DNA of 64,000 bases from positions 62,001 through 126,000 of the forward strand of contig JAWKHS010000019.1 of the NCBI GenBank assembly GCA_041394705.1, given 5' to 3'. Below, piece by piece: positions 16,277 through 27,960 of this stretch. The notes below the pieces were generated by a model. That model worked only from the letters and a program-made list of their open reading frames with translations, made no database searches and was not told the origin of the DNA. The first letter of the stretch is position 1; the number at the start of each line of letters is the position of its first letter. This stretch comes from Vicinamibacterales bacterium. Lineage in GTDB: Bacteria > Acidobacteriota > Vicinamibacteria > Vicinamibacterales > UBA2999. The position numbers and the translations under genes are program-made.

Positions 16277-16285
16277 CCATCACAA
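16257..16285 (-). promoter_or_regulatory. promoter of TonB receptor gene 3
   Basis: On the minus strand -35 TTGTGA (16280-16285), 17-nt spacer, -10 TAGAAC (16257-16262). The -10 is weaker than the TACAAT of copies 1 and 2 and lies inside the spacer of the inverted repeat, so bound regulator would cover it. Confidence 0.5.
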
Positions 16286-16329
16286 TCCCGTGAAGGACGG
16301 ACGGAATTACAGGATCGTGGCGGCGGCCC

Positions 16330-17133
16330 CTACCGGCCGTGATCGGTCGCGGTCCGGTGTGTTCGCGCGAGAAATGCGGCCGTGCGGGACAGCACCTCTG
16401 CCGGACGGTCGCGGTGTGGGCTATGGCCGCAGTGGGGCAAGAGCGCCGTCTCGACCGTACCGGCGGTCTGCGCCGCAATCGCCTCCACCTGGGCCACGGT
16501 GCCGTACTCGTCGTCGATCCCCTGGAGGACGAGGGTGGGGCAGGCCACGCGCGACAGCACGGGCTCGATCGTCCAGGCGCGGAAGGCCGGATCCAGCCAC
16601 ACGCCGTTCCAGCCGAGGAAGGCCTCGTCGACGTGCTGATGGTGGCGCGCGAGCCGTGCCCGCAGGTCGGAGGCCGCCCACTGGTCGCGCATCCGCGCGA
16701 TGCTCGCCACGCTGAGGTCCTCCACGAACACGTGGGGCGCCTCGAGCACGAGCGCCTCGACGCGTGACGGGACGGTGGCCGCCGCCAGGAGCGCGATCGA
16801 CCCCCCGTCGCTGTGACCGAACAGGACCGCCCGGGCGATGCCGGCAGCGTCCAGGACGCGGGGCACCACGGCCGCCTCGGTCTCCATGAAGTCGAGGGCG
16901 AGCCCGCGGCCCCGGGCGGCCGAACGGCCGTAGCCGCGGCGGCTGTAGGCGAACACCGGGCGGGAGGTGACCTCGGCCAGAAGGGCGGGGAAGCCGCGCC
17001 AGAGCGACACGGACCCCAGGCCTTCGTGCAGCAGGACGATGGGCACGCCGGGCGCCGGAGCGGCCGCCGGCCACCATCGCGCCTCCAGGACGACGCCGTC
17101 CACGACCACGTGGTCCGCCACGGCCACGTACAA
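16330..17133 (-). CDS. alpha/beta hydrolase
   Basis: 267 residues, cytoplasmic, no signal peptide. Classic alpha/beta-hydrolase landmarks: oxyanion strand I-V-L-L-H-E-G-L-G-S (32-41), Y-S-R-R-G-Y-G-R-S (63-71), nucleophile elbow G-H-S-D-G-G with S108, acid in Q-G-I-D-D-E-Y-G, and the base in P-H-C-G-H-S-P-H near the C-terminus. The substrate is not determinable; small esters or a cofactor-pathway thioester are possible. It lies upstream of the TonB receptor gene 3 in the same direction but has 147 nt of regulatory sequence between, so it is not co-transcribed obligatorily. Confidence 0.85.
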   Translation of the reverse strand: MYVAVADHVVVDGVVLEARWWPAAAPAPGVPIVLLHEGLGSVSLWRGFPALLAEVTSRPVFAYSRRGYGRSAARGRGLALDFMETEAAVVPRVLDAAGIARAVLFGHSDGGSIALLAAATVPSRVEALVLEAPHVFVEDLSVASIARMRDQWAASDLRARLARHHQHVDEAFLGWNGVWLDPAFRAWTIEPVLSRVACPTLVLQGIDDEYGTVAQVEAIAAQTAGTVETALLPHCGHSPHRDRPAEVLSRTAAFLARTHRTATDHGR

Positions 17134-17181
17134 TAGCCGGGCTCGGACCCTGGTCCGACGCGGACTCGGGTCGGAGGAACC

Positions 17182-18204
17182 ATGCGCAAGTCAGTGGCGC
17201 TCATCACGGGCGCCGGCGGAGAGATAGGACACGGCCTGATCGCCAGGATCGCGGGGGCGGGCGGGCAGGGGATCGTCACCCTCGACCTGAATCCGCTGGA
17301 GCCCGCGCTCGGCCGCCTCGTGCAGCGGGAGTTCACGGGGTCGATCCTCGACACGGCGCTCCTGGAGCGCATCCTGGCCGAGTTCGAGGTGGACGCCATC
17401 TACCACCTGGCCGCGCTGCTCTCGACGCGGTCGGAGTTCACGCCCGTCACCGCCCACCAGGTGAACGTGGAGGGCACGCTCAGCCTGCTCGAGTTCGCGC
17501 AGAAGGAAGCCGAGTCGCACGGGCGGCCCGTGGTCTTCGTCTACCCGTCGTCGATCGCCGCCTATGGCCTGCCGGACCTGCCGACCAAGGCCCGGGTGGG
17601 GCGGGTCCGCGAGGACGACCACGCGACCCCGACGACCATGTACGGCTGCAACAAGCTGTACTGCGAGCAGCTGGGCCGCTACTACGCCCGCCACTACAAG
17701 CAGCTCTCGGCCGAGCCACAGGCCGGCCGCGTGGACTTCCGCTCGGTCCGGTTCCCGGGGCTCATCAGCGCGGTCACGGTGCCCTCGGGCGGCACGAGCG
17801 ACTACGCGCCGGAGATGATTCACGCGGCCGCCCGCGGCGAACCCTACGCCTGCTTCGTTCGGCCCGATACCCGCATCCCTTTCATGGCCATGCCCGACGG
17901 CGTGGAGGCGCTGCTGGCCCTGGCCGCCGCGCCCAGGGAGGCGCTCACCCGGACGGCCTACAACGTCGGCGCCTTCAACCCGTCGGCGGAGGAGATTCAG
18001 CGGATGGTGTCGGCGGCGTTCCCGGCGGCCCGGATCAGCTGGGCCCCCGACCTCAAGCGCCAGGGCATCGTGGACTCGTGGCCGGCCGACGTGGACGACT
18101 CGGCCGCCCGCCGGGACTGGGGCTTCGCGCCCGCCTACGACTTCGTGCGGGCCTTCGACGAATACCTGATTCCGACGATTCGGGCGCGCTACGCGTCACA
18201 GTGA
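17182..18204 (+). CDS. L-threonine 3-dehydrogenase, SDR/epimerase type
   Basis: 340 residues. An extended short-chain dehydrogenase with NAD motif I-T-G-A-G-G-E-I-G (8-16), S123/S124 in Y-P-S-S-I-A-A-Y-G, and catalytic Y154/K158 in Y-G-C-N-K. The stretch R-F-P-G-L-I-S-A...P-S-G-G-T-S-D-Y-A and the later D-T-R-I-P-F-M-A-M-P-D are characteristic of the epimerase-like L-threonine 3-dehydrogenases, which oxidise threonine to 2-amino-3-ketobutyrate. A sugar epimerase is less likely because of these segments. No kbl-type partner is next to it. The start has GGAGGAA 5 nt upstream. A TACAAT hexamer at 17129-17134 may be its -10. Confidence 0.85.
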   Translation: MRKSVALITGAGGEIGHGLIARIAGAGGQGIVTLDLNPLEPALGRLVQREFTGSILDTALLERILAEFEVDAIYHLAALLSTRSEFTPVTAHQVNVEGTLSLLEFAQKEAESHGRPVVFVYPSSIAAYGLPDLPTKARVGRVREDDHATPTTMYGCNKLYCEQLGRYYARHYKQLSAEPQAGRVDFRSVRFPGLISAVTVPSGGTSDYAPEMIHAAARGEPYACFVRPDTRIPFMAMPDGVEALLALAAAPREALTRTAYNVGAFNPSAEEIQRMVSAAFPAARISWAPDLKRQGIVDSWPADVDDSAARRDWGFAPAYDFVRAFDEYLIPTIRARYASQ

Positions 18205-18214
18205 AGGGGTGAGG

Positions 18215-19546
18215 ATGCGCGGACGGAGCGTGATCGGGGCCATCGCGATCGCGATCGCCATCGGCGGAGGAGGCTGCTTGCGGAAGCCCATACCCACCTC
18301 GGCGACCGACCAGGCGGCGGCCGAGACCTACGTGCGGCTCGTGCTGGCGCTGGGGCGCCACGACGCGAGCTTCGTGGACGCCTACTACGGGCCGGAGACG
18401 CTCCGGGCCGAGGTGGAGCAGGCGGCGTGGCCGCTCGAGGAGATCAACAAGCGCGCGGCGGTGCTGGAAGTGGATCTCCGGGGGCTGCCTCCCGTGGCCG
18501 ACGGCGCGCCGGACGCGGATCTGCTCCGCATGCGCCGGGCGTATCTGGCCCGGCAACTGAACGCGCTGCGCGCGCGGATCTCGATGCTGCAGGGACAGCG
18601 GTTCCCGTTCGACGAGGAATCGCGGGAACTCTACGACGCCGTCGCGCCGAGGAACGACGAGGCGTCGTTCCAGGCCACCCTCGACGCCATCGGCGCGCGC
18701 CTCGGCGGGACCGGCGACCTGCCCGCGCGCTACGCCGCCTTCCGGCAGGCGTTCGTCGTGCCGCCCGAGCGCCTCGACTCGGTCTTCACGGCCGCCATCG
18801 CCGAGTGCCGCCGCCGCACGGCCAGCCACATCCCGCTGCCGCCGGGCGAGCGGTTCACCGTGGCCTACGTCACCGGCAAGCCGTGGAGCGGCTACAACTG
18901 GTACAAGGGCAACTTCACCAGCCTGATCGAAGTGAACACGGACCTGCCGGTCTTCATCGACCGGGCCGTGGACCTGGCGTGTCACGAGGGCTACCCCGGT
19001 CATCACGTCTACAACGCCCTCCTGGAACAGCACCTGGTCCGGGACCGGGGCTGGACGGAGTTCTCGGTGTACCCGCTGTTCTCGCCGCAGTCGCTGATTG
19101 CCGAGGGCACCGCGAACTACGGCATCCAGGTGGCGTTCAGCGACGAGGAGCGCCGGGCCTTCGAGCGCGCCACGCTGTTCCCGCTGGCCGGCCTGGATCC
19201 CGCCCGCGTGGACGAGTACTACGACGTGATGGCGCTCGTGCGCCGGCTCTCCTACGCCGGCAACGAGGCGGCCAGGGGTTATCTGGATGGCCGCATGGAC
19301 GCGGCGCGCGCGGCCGACTGGCTCGTGCGCTACGCCATGAACACGCCGGCGCAGGCGGCCCAGCGGGTGGCGTTCTTCGACGCCTATCGCAGCTACGTCA
19401 TCAACTACAACCTCGGCGAGGACATGGTGAAGGCCTACGTCGAGTCGCGGGCCGGTGACGACCCGGCGACGCGCTGGGAGGTGTTCGCCGGCCTCCTCTC
19501 GTCGCCGCGCCTGCCGTCGGACCTGCATGTCGCGGAGGGGCGGTGA
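18215..19546 (+). CDS. DUF885-like putative zinc-dependent lipoprotein
   Basis: 443 residues. The N-terminus has a hydrophobic signal ending G-G-G-G-C near residue 21, a weak lipobox. The central motif H-E-G-Y-P-G-H-H (257-264), followed by E-G-T-A-N-Y-G about 35 residues later, is the pattern of DUF885 proteins, thought to be metallopeptidase-like; activity is not proven for the family. I preferred the ATG at 18215, with AAGGGG and GAGG just upstream, over GTG at 18209. Its stop overlaps the next ATG (TGATG), so it is coupled to the quinone oxidoreductase gene. Confidence 0.75.
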   Translation: MRGRSVIGAIAIAIAIGGGGCLRKPIPTSATDQAAAETYVRLVLALGRHDASFVDAYYGPETLRAEVEQAAWPLEEINKRAAVLEVDLRGLPPVADGAPDADLLRMRRAYLARQLNALRARISMLQGQRFPFDEESRELYDAVAPRNDEASFQATLDAIGARLGGTGDLPARYAAFRQAFVVPPERLDSVFTAAIAECRRRTASHIPLPPGERFTVAYVTGKPWSGYNWYKGNFTSLIEVNTDLPVFIDRAVDLACHEGYPGHHVYNALLEQHLVRDRGWTEFSVYPLFSPQSLIAEGTANYGIQVAFSDEERRAFERATLFPLAGLDPARVDEYYDVMALVRRLSYAGNEAARGYLDGRMDAARAADWLVRYAMNTPAQAAQRVAFFDAYRSYVINYNLGEDMVKAYVESRAGDDPATRWEVFAGLLSSPRLPSDLHVAEGR

Positions 19547-20538
19547 TGCGCGCGGTGGAGATTGGCACGTTCGGTCCGCCCGAGGGGCTTCGCGTCGCGG
19601 AGCGCCCGCGCCCGGACCTCCAGCCGGGCGACGTGCTCGTCGCCGTGAAGGCGGCGGGCGTGAATCGCCCCGACGTCCTGCAGCGGCTCGGCAAGTACCC
19701 GCCGCCGCCGGGCGCGTCCGACCTTCCGGGCCTCGAGGTGGCGGGCACGGTGGTCGAGGCGCGTCCTGCCGAGGACGGCGCGCCGGTGCGGTGGAAGGCG
19801 GGCGACGCGGTGTGTGCGCTGGTGTCGGGCGGCGGGTATGCCGAGTTCTGCGCGGTGCCGGCCGTCCAGTGCCTGCCGGTTCCGCGGGGCTATTCCATGG
19901 TGGAAGCGGCGGCCGTGCCCGAGACCTTCTTCACCGTGTGGACCAACGTGTTCGAGCGCGGACGGCTCGCGCCGGGCGAGATCCTGCTCGTCCACGGCGG
20001 GACGAGCGGCATCGGCACCACCGCCATCCAGCTGGCGCGGGCGTCGGGCGCGCGCGTGTTCGCCACCGCGGGCTCCGCCGACAAGTGCGCCGCCTCGGTG
20101 CGCCTGGGCGCGGAGGCGGCCTTCAACTACCGCGAGGCGGACTGGGTGGCGGAGGTGAAGGCCGCGACCGGCGGCCGGGGCGCCGACGTGGTCCTCGACA
20201 TGGTCGGCGGCGACTACGTGGCGAAGAACCTCGAGGCGATGGCCGTCGAGGGGCGCCTCGTGCAGATCGCGTTCCTCAAGGCCGCGCGGGTCGAGATCGA
20301 TCTCATGCACGTGATGCGCCGCCGCCTGACGATCACGGGCTCCACGCTCCGGCCGCGCAGTCCGGCGGAGAAGGGCGCCATCGCGGCGGCGCTCGAGGCG
20401 CGCGTCTGGCCGCTGCTCGAGGCGCGCACCGTGGCGCCGGTGGTGCACGCGACCTTCCCGATGGCGAACGCGTCCGAGGCCCATCGGCTCATGGAGTCGA
20501 GCGCCCACATCGGCAAGATCGTGCTCACCGTGCCATGA
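19546..20538 (+). CDS. NAD(P)H quinone oxidoreductase, PIG3 type
   Basis: 330 residues, a medium-chain dehydrogenase without structural or catalytic zinc ligands. Landmarks: A-G-V-N-R-P-D-V-L-Q-R (38-48), the Rossmann motif H-G-G-T-S-G-I-G-T-T (about 147-156) and F-N-Y-R-E-A-D. The R-P-D-V-L-Q-R-L-G-K-Y-P-P-P-P-G-A stretch is characteristic of the PIG3/QOR family that reduces quinones with NADPH. It overlaps both neighbours (TGATG upstream, ATGA downstream), so the DUF885-like, quinone reductase and SRPBCC genes form one coupled operon. Confidence 0.88.
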   Translation: MRAVEIGTFGPPEGLRVAERPRPDLQPGDVLVAVKAAGVNRPDVLQRLGKYPPPPGASDLPGLEVAGTVVEARPAEDGAPVRWKAGDAVCALVSGGGYAEFCAVPAVQCLPVPRGYSMVEAAAVPETFFTVWTNVFERGRLAPGEILLVHGGTSGIGTTAIQLARASGARVFATAGSADKCAASVRLGAEAAFNYREADWVAEVKAATGGRGADVVLDMVGGDYVAKNLEAMAVEGRLVQIAFLKAARVEIDLMHVMRRRLTITGSTLRPRSPAEKGAIAAALEARVWPLLEARTVAPVVHATFPMANASEAHRLMESSAHIGKIVLTVP

Positions 20539-20975
20539 CACGCTTCGAGCGCGCCGTCGACATCGCCGCGGAGCCGGGGCGCGTGTGGGAGGTCATGAGC
20601 GACGTCGAGCGCTGGCACGAGTGGACGCCGTCGGTGACGGGCATCCGGCGGCTCGACCGCGGTGCGTTCCGGATCGGGAGCCGCGCGCTGATCCGCCAGC
20701 CGAAGTTCCCGCCCGCGCTGTGGACGTGCACCGAGCTCGTGCCCGGCCGGGAGTTCACCTGGGTGAGCGTCGTGCCCGGCCTGCTGCGGGTCACCGGGCG
20801 GCACGGCGTGGCCGCCGCGCCGGGCGGCGCCCGGGCCTGGCTCACGCTGGAGCTCGCGGGGGCCCTGTCGGGGGCGATGGCCCGCCTCACGCGCGACATC
20901 ACGGATCGCTACCTGGACTACGAAGCGGCGGGGCTGAAGGCGCGCAGCGAGCGCCCCGACTTCCGCCACGGGTAG
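20535..20975 (+). CDS. SRPBCC (START-like) family protein
   Basis: 146 residues with the SRPBCC/polyketide-cyclase pattern: an opening F-E-R-A-V-D-I-A-A-E-P-G-R-V-W-E-V-M-S-D-V-E-R-W-H-E-W, a middle beta region with the Arg-Gln-Pro-Lys strand, and a C-terminal helix after G-A-M-A-R-L. The fold binds hydrophobic ligands; no ligand can be assigned. It overlaps the quinone oxidoreductase stop by ATGA. Confidence 0.85.
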   Translation: MTRFERAVDIAAEPGRVWEVMSDVERWHEWTPSVTGIRRLDRGAFRIGSRALIRQPKFPPALWTCTELVPGREFTWVSVVPGLLRVTGRHGVAAAPGGARAWLTLELAGALSGAMARLTRDITDRYLDYEAAGLKARSERPDFRHG

Positions 20976-21093
20976 CCGCTGCCGCGGCTGGCACATGGCG
21001 GCGCAGGAACCGCCGGGCCGGAGGCGTCTGTCGCGCACCCGGGTGCTACCATCCAAGGCGGCCCGGCGAGCACACGGGCGCGGAGGCGGCACG

Positions 21094-21831
21094 GTGGGGC
21101 AGGCGAGTCGAGCGAAAGCCTTGGTGGCGGGCATCGTGCGCCGCGGCCCGTTCACGCCCCTCGCGGCGCCCTCGCTCCACGCGACGCAGTTCGTGCTGGG
21201 CCTGACCAACCGCGAGGTCGTGAGCTTCGCGCAGCCGCACCGAGCCGAGGCCGCGTCGCGGGTCCGCGACATCGTCACGGGCTTCCCGACCCAGACGATG
21301 GGCGTCGACGAGGCCTACATGATCCGGGCGGCCGTCCTGGCCACGGCCCGCGTCCCGGGCGCGATTGCCGAAGTGGGCGTGTTCCGCGGGGGCACGGCGC
21401 GCGTGATCGGCGAGGCCAAGGGCCCACGCGCCCTGCACCTGTTCGACACGTTCCAGGGACTGCCGGCGCCGGCCGAGGTGGATCGGGGCTTCGCGGAGGG
21501 CGAGTACGCGTGCGGCCTCGACGCCGTGCGCGCCTTCCTGACGGGCATTCCCGACGTGCATTTCCACCAGGGCCTGTTCCCGGCGACGGGCGAGGCCGTC
21601 GGCGACCTGGCGTTCTCCTTCGTGCACCTCGACGTGGACCTGTACCAGAGCACGCGTGACGCGCTGGCGTTCTTCTATCCGCGGATGAGCGTCGGCGGCA
21701 TGCTGATTTCGCACGACTACGTCGAGTTCCCGGCCGTCCGGCAGGCCTTCGACGACTACTTCGGCGCGCACGCCCAGCCCGTGCTGGAGCTGACCGGCAA
21801 CCAGTGCCTCGTCGTCAAGATCGCCGGATGA
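21094..21831 (+). CDS. TylF/MycF-type SAM-dependent methyltransferase
   Basis: 245 residues. The SAM-binding core A-I-A-E-V-G-V-F-R-G-G-T-A (about 89-101) and the metal-binding H-L-D-V-D-L-Y-Q-S-T (about 178-187) are those of TylF/MycF macrocin O-methyltransferases, which methylate sugar hydroxyls. No glycosylation or polyketide genes are nearby, so the substrate is open. The longer frame begins at 20995, but the GTG at 21094 has GGAGG 7 nt upstream and fits the family length, so I chose it. Confidence 0.85.
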   Translation: MGQASRAKALVAGIVRRGPFTPLAAPSLHATQFVLGLTNREVVSFAQPHRAEAASRVRDIVTGFPTQTMGVDEAYMIRAAVLATARVPGAIAEVGVFRGGTARVIGEAKGPRALHLFDTFQGLPAPAEVDRGFAEGEYACGLDAVRAFLTGIPDVHFHQGLFPATGEAVGDLAFSFVHLDVDLYQSTRDALAFFYPRMSVGGMLISHDYVEFPAVRQAFDDYFGAHAQPVLELTGNQCLVVKIAG

Positions 21832-21877
21832 CGGCCCGTCCGCGCCCGCGCGGGCGGGCGGCGCCGCGCCCGCCCGC

Positions 21878-23053
21878 ATGACGCCCGAGGCGCCGCTCTT
21901 CACGCCCCGCTTCTTCGTGATGTGCGGCTTCAACTTCGTCGTCTTCCTGTCGGCCTTCCAGCTCTTTCCCACGGCGCCGTTCCGGATCCGGGACCTCGGC
22001 GGCAGCGCCGTCGCGTCCGGCCTCTTCCTGGGCCTCCTCACCTATGCCTCGGCCGCCAGCGGCCCGATCACGGGCGGCGTGGTGGACCGGGTGGGCAAGC
22101 GGCGCGTGCTCATGGCGGCGAGCGCGGCGTTGACGCTCTTCGCCGTGCTCTACGGCGTGCTGCCCCGCTACGAGGGCATGCTCGCGCTGGTGGTCCTGCA
22201 CGGCCTGTGCTGGTCGGGCCTGCTCGTGGCGGCCAGCTCGTACGTGACCGACATCGTGCCGCCCGGCCGCCGGGCCGAGGGCATGAGCTACTGGGGCATG
22301 GCGACGATCTTCGCCGTGTCGATGGCGCCCGCGATCGGACTGTGGGTGTACGAGCACGGCGGCTGGCCCGTGCTCTGTCTCGAGACCGCGGGCCTGGGCG
22401 TCCTGATGTTCACGATTGCCTGGTGGCTCCTGCCGCCCGACACGCCGCACGGCGCCGAGGGCGCGGCATGGCGCTGGCGCTCGCTGGTGGAGTGGCGGGT
22501 CCTGGCCGTCGCGCCCACCATGTTCATGTACTCGTTCGGCTACGGGGGCGTCACGAGCTTCGTGGCCCTCTACAGCGAGGCGGCGGGCGTGCACCCCGCG
22601 TCGCTGTACTTCGCCGCCTACTCGATCGCGGTCCTGGTCACGCGGCCGCCCATCTCACGCCTCGGCGACCGCATCGGCCACGTCAAGGTGCTCCTGCCGT
22701 GCCTCGGCCTCGTCATGGCGGGCTTCGCGCTGCTGGCCGTCGGCGGCAGCCGCGCCATGTTCGTCGTGTCGGCGGTCGTGTTCGGCACGGGGTTCGGGTC
22801 GGCCTATCCGCTCTTCCTCGGCCACGTGATGCGCCACGTCGCGCCCGAACGCCGGGGCGCGGCCTTCGGCAGCATCATCGCGGCGTTCGACACGGGCGTC
22901 GGCACGGGGTCGATCACCCTGGGCTGGATCGTCCAGCACTACGGCTATCGGCCGGCGTTCGCGACCGCCGCCGCGCTGGCCTGCCTGGCGGCGCCGTACT
23001 TCCTCCTGGTCGAGCCCCGGGTGCTGCCGCCCGACGCGCCCGTGCACTCGTGA
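21878..23053 (+). CDS. MFS transporter
   Basis: 391 residues with twelve predicted membrane helices. The loop 2-3 signature reads G-G-V-V-D-R-V-G-K-R-R (about 66-76), and R-L-G-D-R-I-G-H in the second half is its repeat, both typical of the major facilitator superfamily. It is likely an exporter of a small drug-like or metabolic compound, but the substrate is not determinable. It begins 46 nt after the methyltransferase gene, without a clear ribosome site, and converges with metH. Confidence 0.88.
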   Translation: MTPEAPLFTPRFFVMCGFNFVVFLSAFQLFPTAPFRIRDLGGSAVASGLFLGLLTYASAASGPITGGVVDRVGKRRVLMAASAALTLFAVLYGVLPRYEGMLALVVLHGLCWSGLLVAASSYVTDIVPPGRRAEGMSYWGMATIFAVSMAPAIGLWVYEHGGWPVLCLETAGLGVLMFTIAWWLLPPDTPHGAEGAAWRWRSLVEWRVLAVAPTMFMYSFGYGGVTSFVALYSEAAGVHPASLYFAAYSIAVLVTRPPISRLGDRIGHVKVLLPCLGLVMAGFALLAVGGSRAMFVVSAVVFGTGFGSAYPLFLGHVMRHVAPERRGAAFGSIIAAFDTGVGTGSITLGWIVQHYGYRPAFATAAALACLAAPYFLLVEPRVLPPDAPVHS

Positions 23054-23063
23054 TCGGCCGCGA

Positions 23064-23067
<4 letters not shown>
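23050..23067. terminator. short bidirectional hairpin between MFS gene and metH
   Basis: A perfect 7-bp dyad GTGATCG-GCCG-CGATCAC includes both convergent stop codons (TGA at 23051-23053 and, on the other strand, at 23064-23066). No U tract on either side, so any termination would be weak. Confidence 0.35.
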
Positions 23068-26749
<3,682 letters not shown>

Positions 26750-26753
<4 letters not shown>

Positions 26754-27757
26754 CGGAGGTCCTGGGCGGTGACGCGCCGCGCGCCGGCGCGGCGGACGGG
26801 AGCGGCGGGGCTCCCGAGCAGGGTGTCGGGTTTGGTGGCGGCGGCCACGAGGACGACGAACGGATCGCCGGCGCCCCGGGCGCCGACCTGGACGCGGGCG
26901 TTCTCGAGGCCAGCCGCGGTGAGCCACGTGGACAACGTGCGATCGTCGAAGCCCTGCCAGCGATCGCCGAGCTTCTGGCGCACCCAGTCTTCCTCGTGCG
27001 TCCGGAGATCGAGGATGAGCACGCGCCCGCCGGGCCGCAGCACCCGGACGGCCTCATGGATGGCGCGGCCGGGATCGGCGGCGTGGTGCAGCGTCTGGGA
27101 GAGGAGCGCCACGTCGAAGGAGGCGTCGGCGGCGGGCAGGCGCTCGATCTCGCCGCGCTTCCACACCACGTTGGCGACCTTGCGGCGCTCCGCGAGCTGG
27201 CGCGCCCGCGCGAGGACGGCCGCGGAGCGGTCGATGCCCGTGACCCTGCGGGCCCACCGGGCGGCCTCGAGGGTGAGGTAGCCCTCGCCGCAGCCGACGT
27301 CCACGACGTCGAGCGGCGGCAGGAGCAGGCCCAGCGCGCGCGACCAGGCGGCCCAGCTTCGCCCCGGCACGAGCTGCCGTCCGTCACGCGTGTCGGCGCC
27401 CGCGTGCTGGTCGAAGTTCTCGCGCCGGAGCCGCCTGACTTCCTGGATCCGGGCGTCGTCGGCGCGCACGTCGGGGCGCGTCGCCGTGCGTTCGAACTCC
27501 CGGTCGAGGAGCTGCCAGAGCGGCGTCTCGACGCCGGGCGTCCTGGCCAGGCGGTAGTAGACGAAGATGCCGTCGCGTTCCTCGGAGACGAGGCCGGCGT
27601 CCTTGAGCAGGCCGAGGTGGCGCGAGACACCCGACTGGGCGAGCCCGAGAATACCCGTCAGCTCCGTGACATTGAAGCGATCCGCCGAGAGCGCCCGGAG
27701 CAGCCGGAGGCGCGCCGGATCGCCGAGCACCCGAAACAGGGCGGAGGTCTCAAGCAT
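26750..27757 (-). CDS. ArsR-methyltransferase fusion regulator upstream of metH (SahR-like)
   Basis: 335 residues. Residues 1-95 are an ArsR winged helix: F-R-V-L-G-D-P-A-R-L-R-L-L, with recognition helix A-Q-S-G-V-S-R-H-L-G-L-L-K (40-52) and wing E-E-R-D-G-I-F-V-Y-Y. The ArsR metal cysteines are absent. Residues 140-330 are a class I SAM methyltransferase fold with V-V-D-V-G-C-G-E-G-Y (151-160). This fusion matches SahR, a proteobacterial regulator known to sense S-adenosylhomocysteine and to control methionine-cycle genes. The link to metH by ATGA overlap supports that role. The longer frame to 27907 is unlikely. The ATG lies inside a dyad (27755-27784) and has no ribosome site; TAGATT sits 7 nt upstream, so the message is probably leaderless and autoregulated. 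Confidence 0.88.
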
Positions 27758-27784
27758 ATCGATAAATCTACCATTGATGATATG
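27755..27784 (-). promoter_or_regulatory. operator-like dyad over the start codon of the metH regulator
   Basis: A 30-bp imperfect dyad whose outer half-sites are CATATC and GATATG; the last three bases are the start codon itself. Read on the regulator strand it carries CATATC and GATTTATCG, and related words (CATATC, GATTTACGG) occur just before the ahcY regulator gene. Likely an autoregulatory site. Confidence 0.55.
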
Positions 27785-27960
27785 ACAGGCCGGACCTGGG
27801 CGCCAGTCCCCCGTGACCATGGGGCCGACCCGGCCGTCCGCCACCGCGGCGGGCGCCCGCGGTCGGGCCGCGATGCCGGGCGTCGCGGCCGGATCGCTGA
27901 AGTACACTAGGGGGCTCCGTGCCGGGTCCCGCGACCGGACCCCGGCCGGACCACGACCTA

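Noticed and set aside
6509..16293. Very long open frames on the plus strand opposite the three TonB receptor genes
   Set aside because: They are products of high G+C and codon bias on the opposite strand; their translations are His/Arg/Val-rich with no domain, while the minus strand encodes complete receptors.
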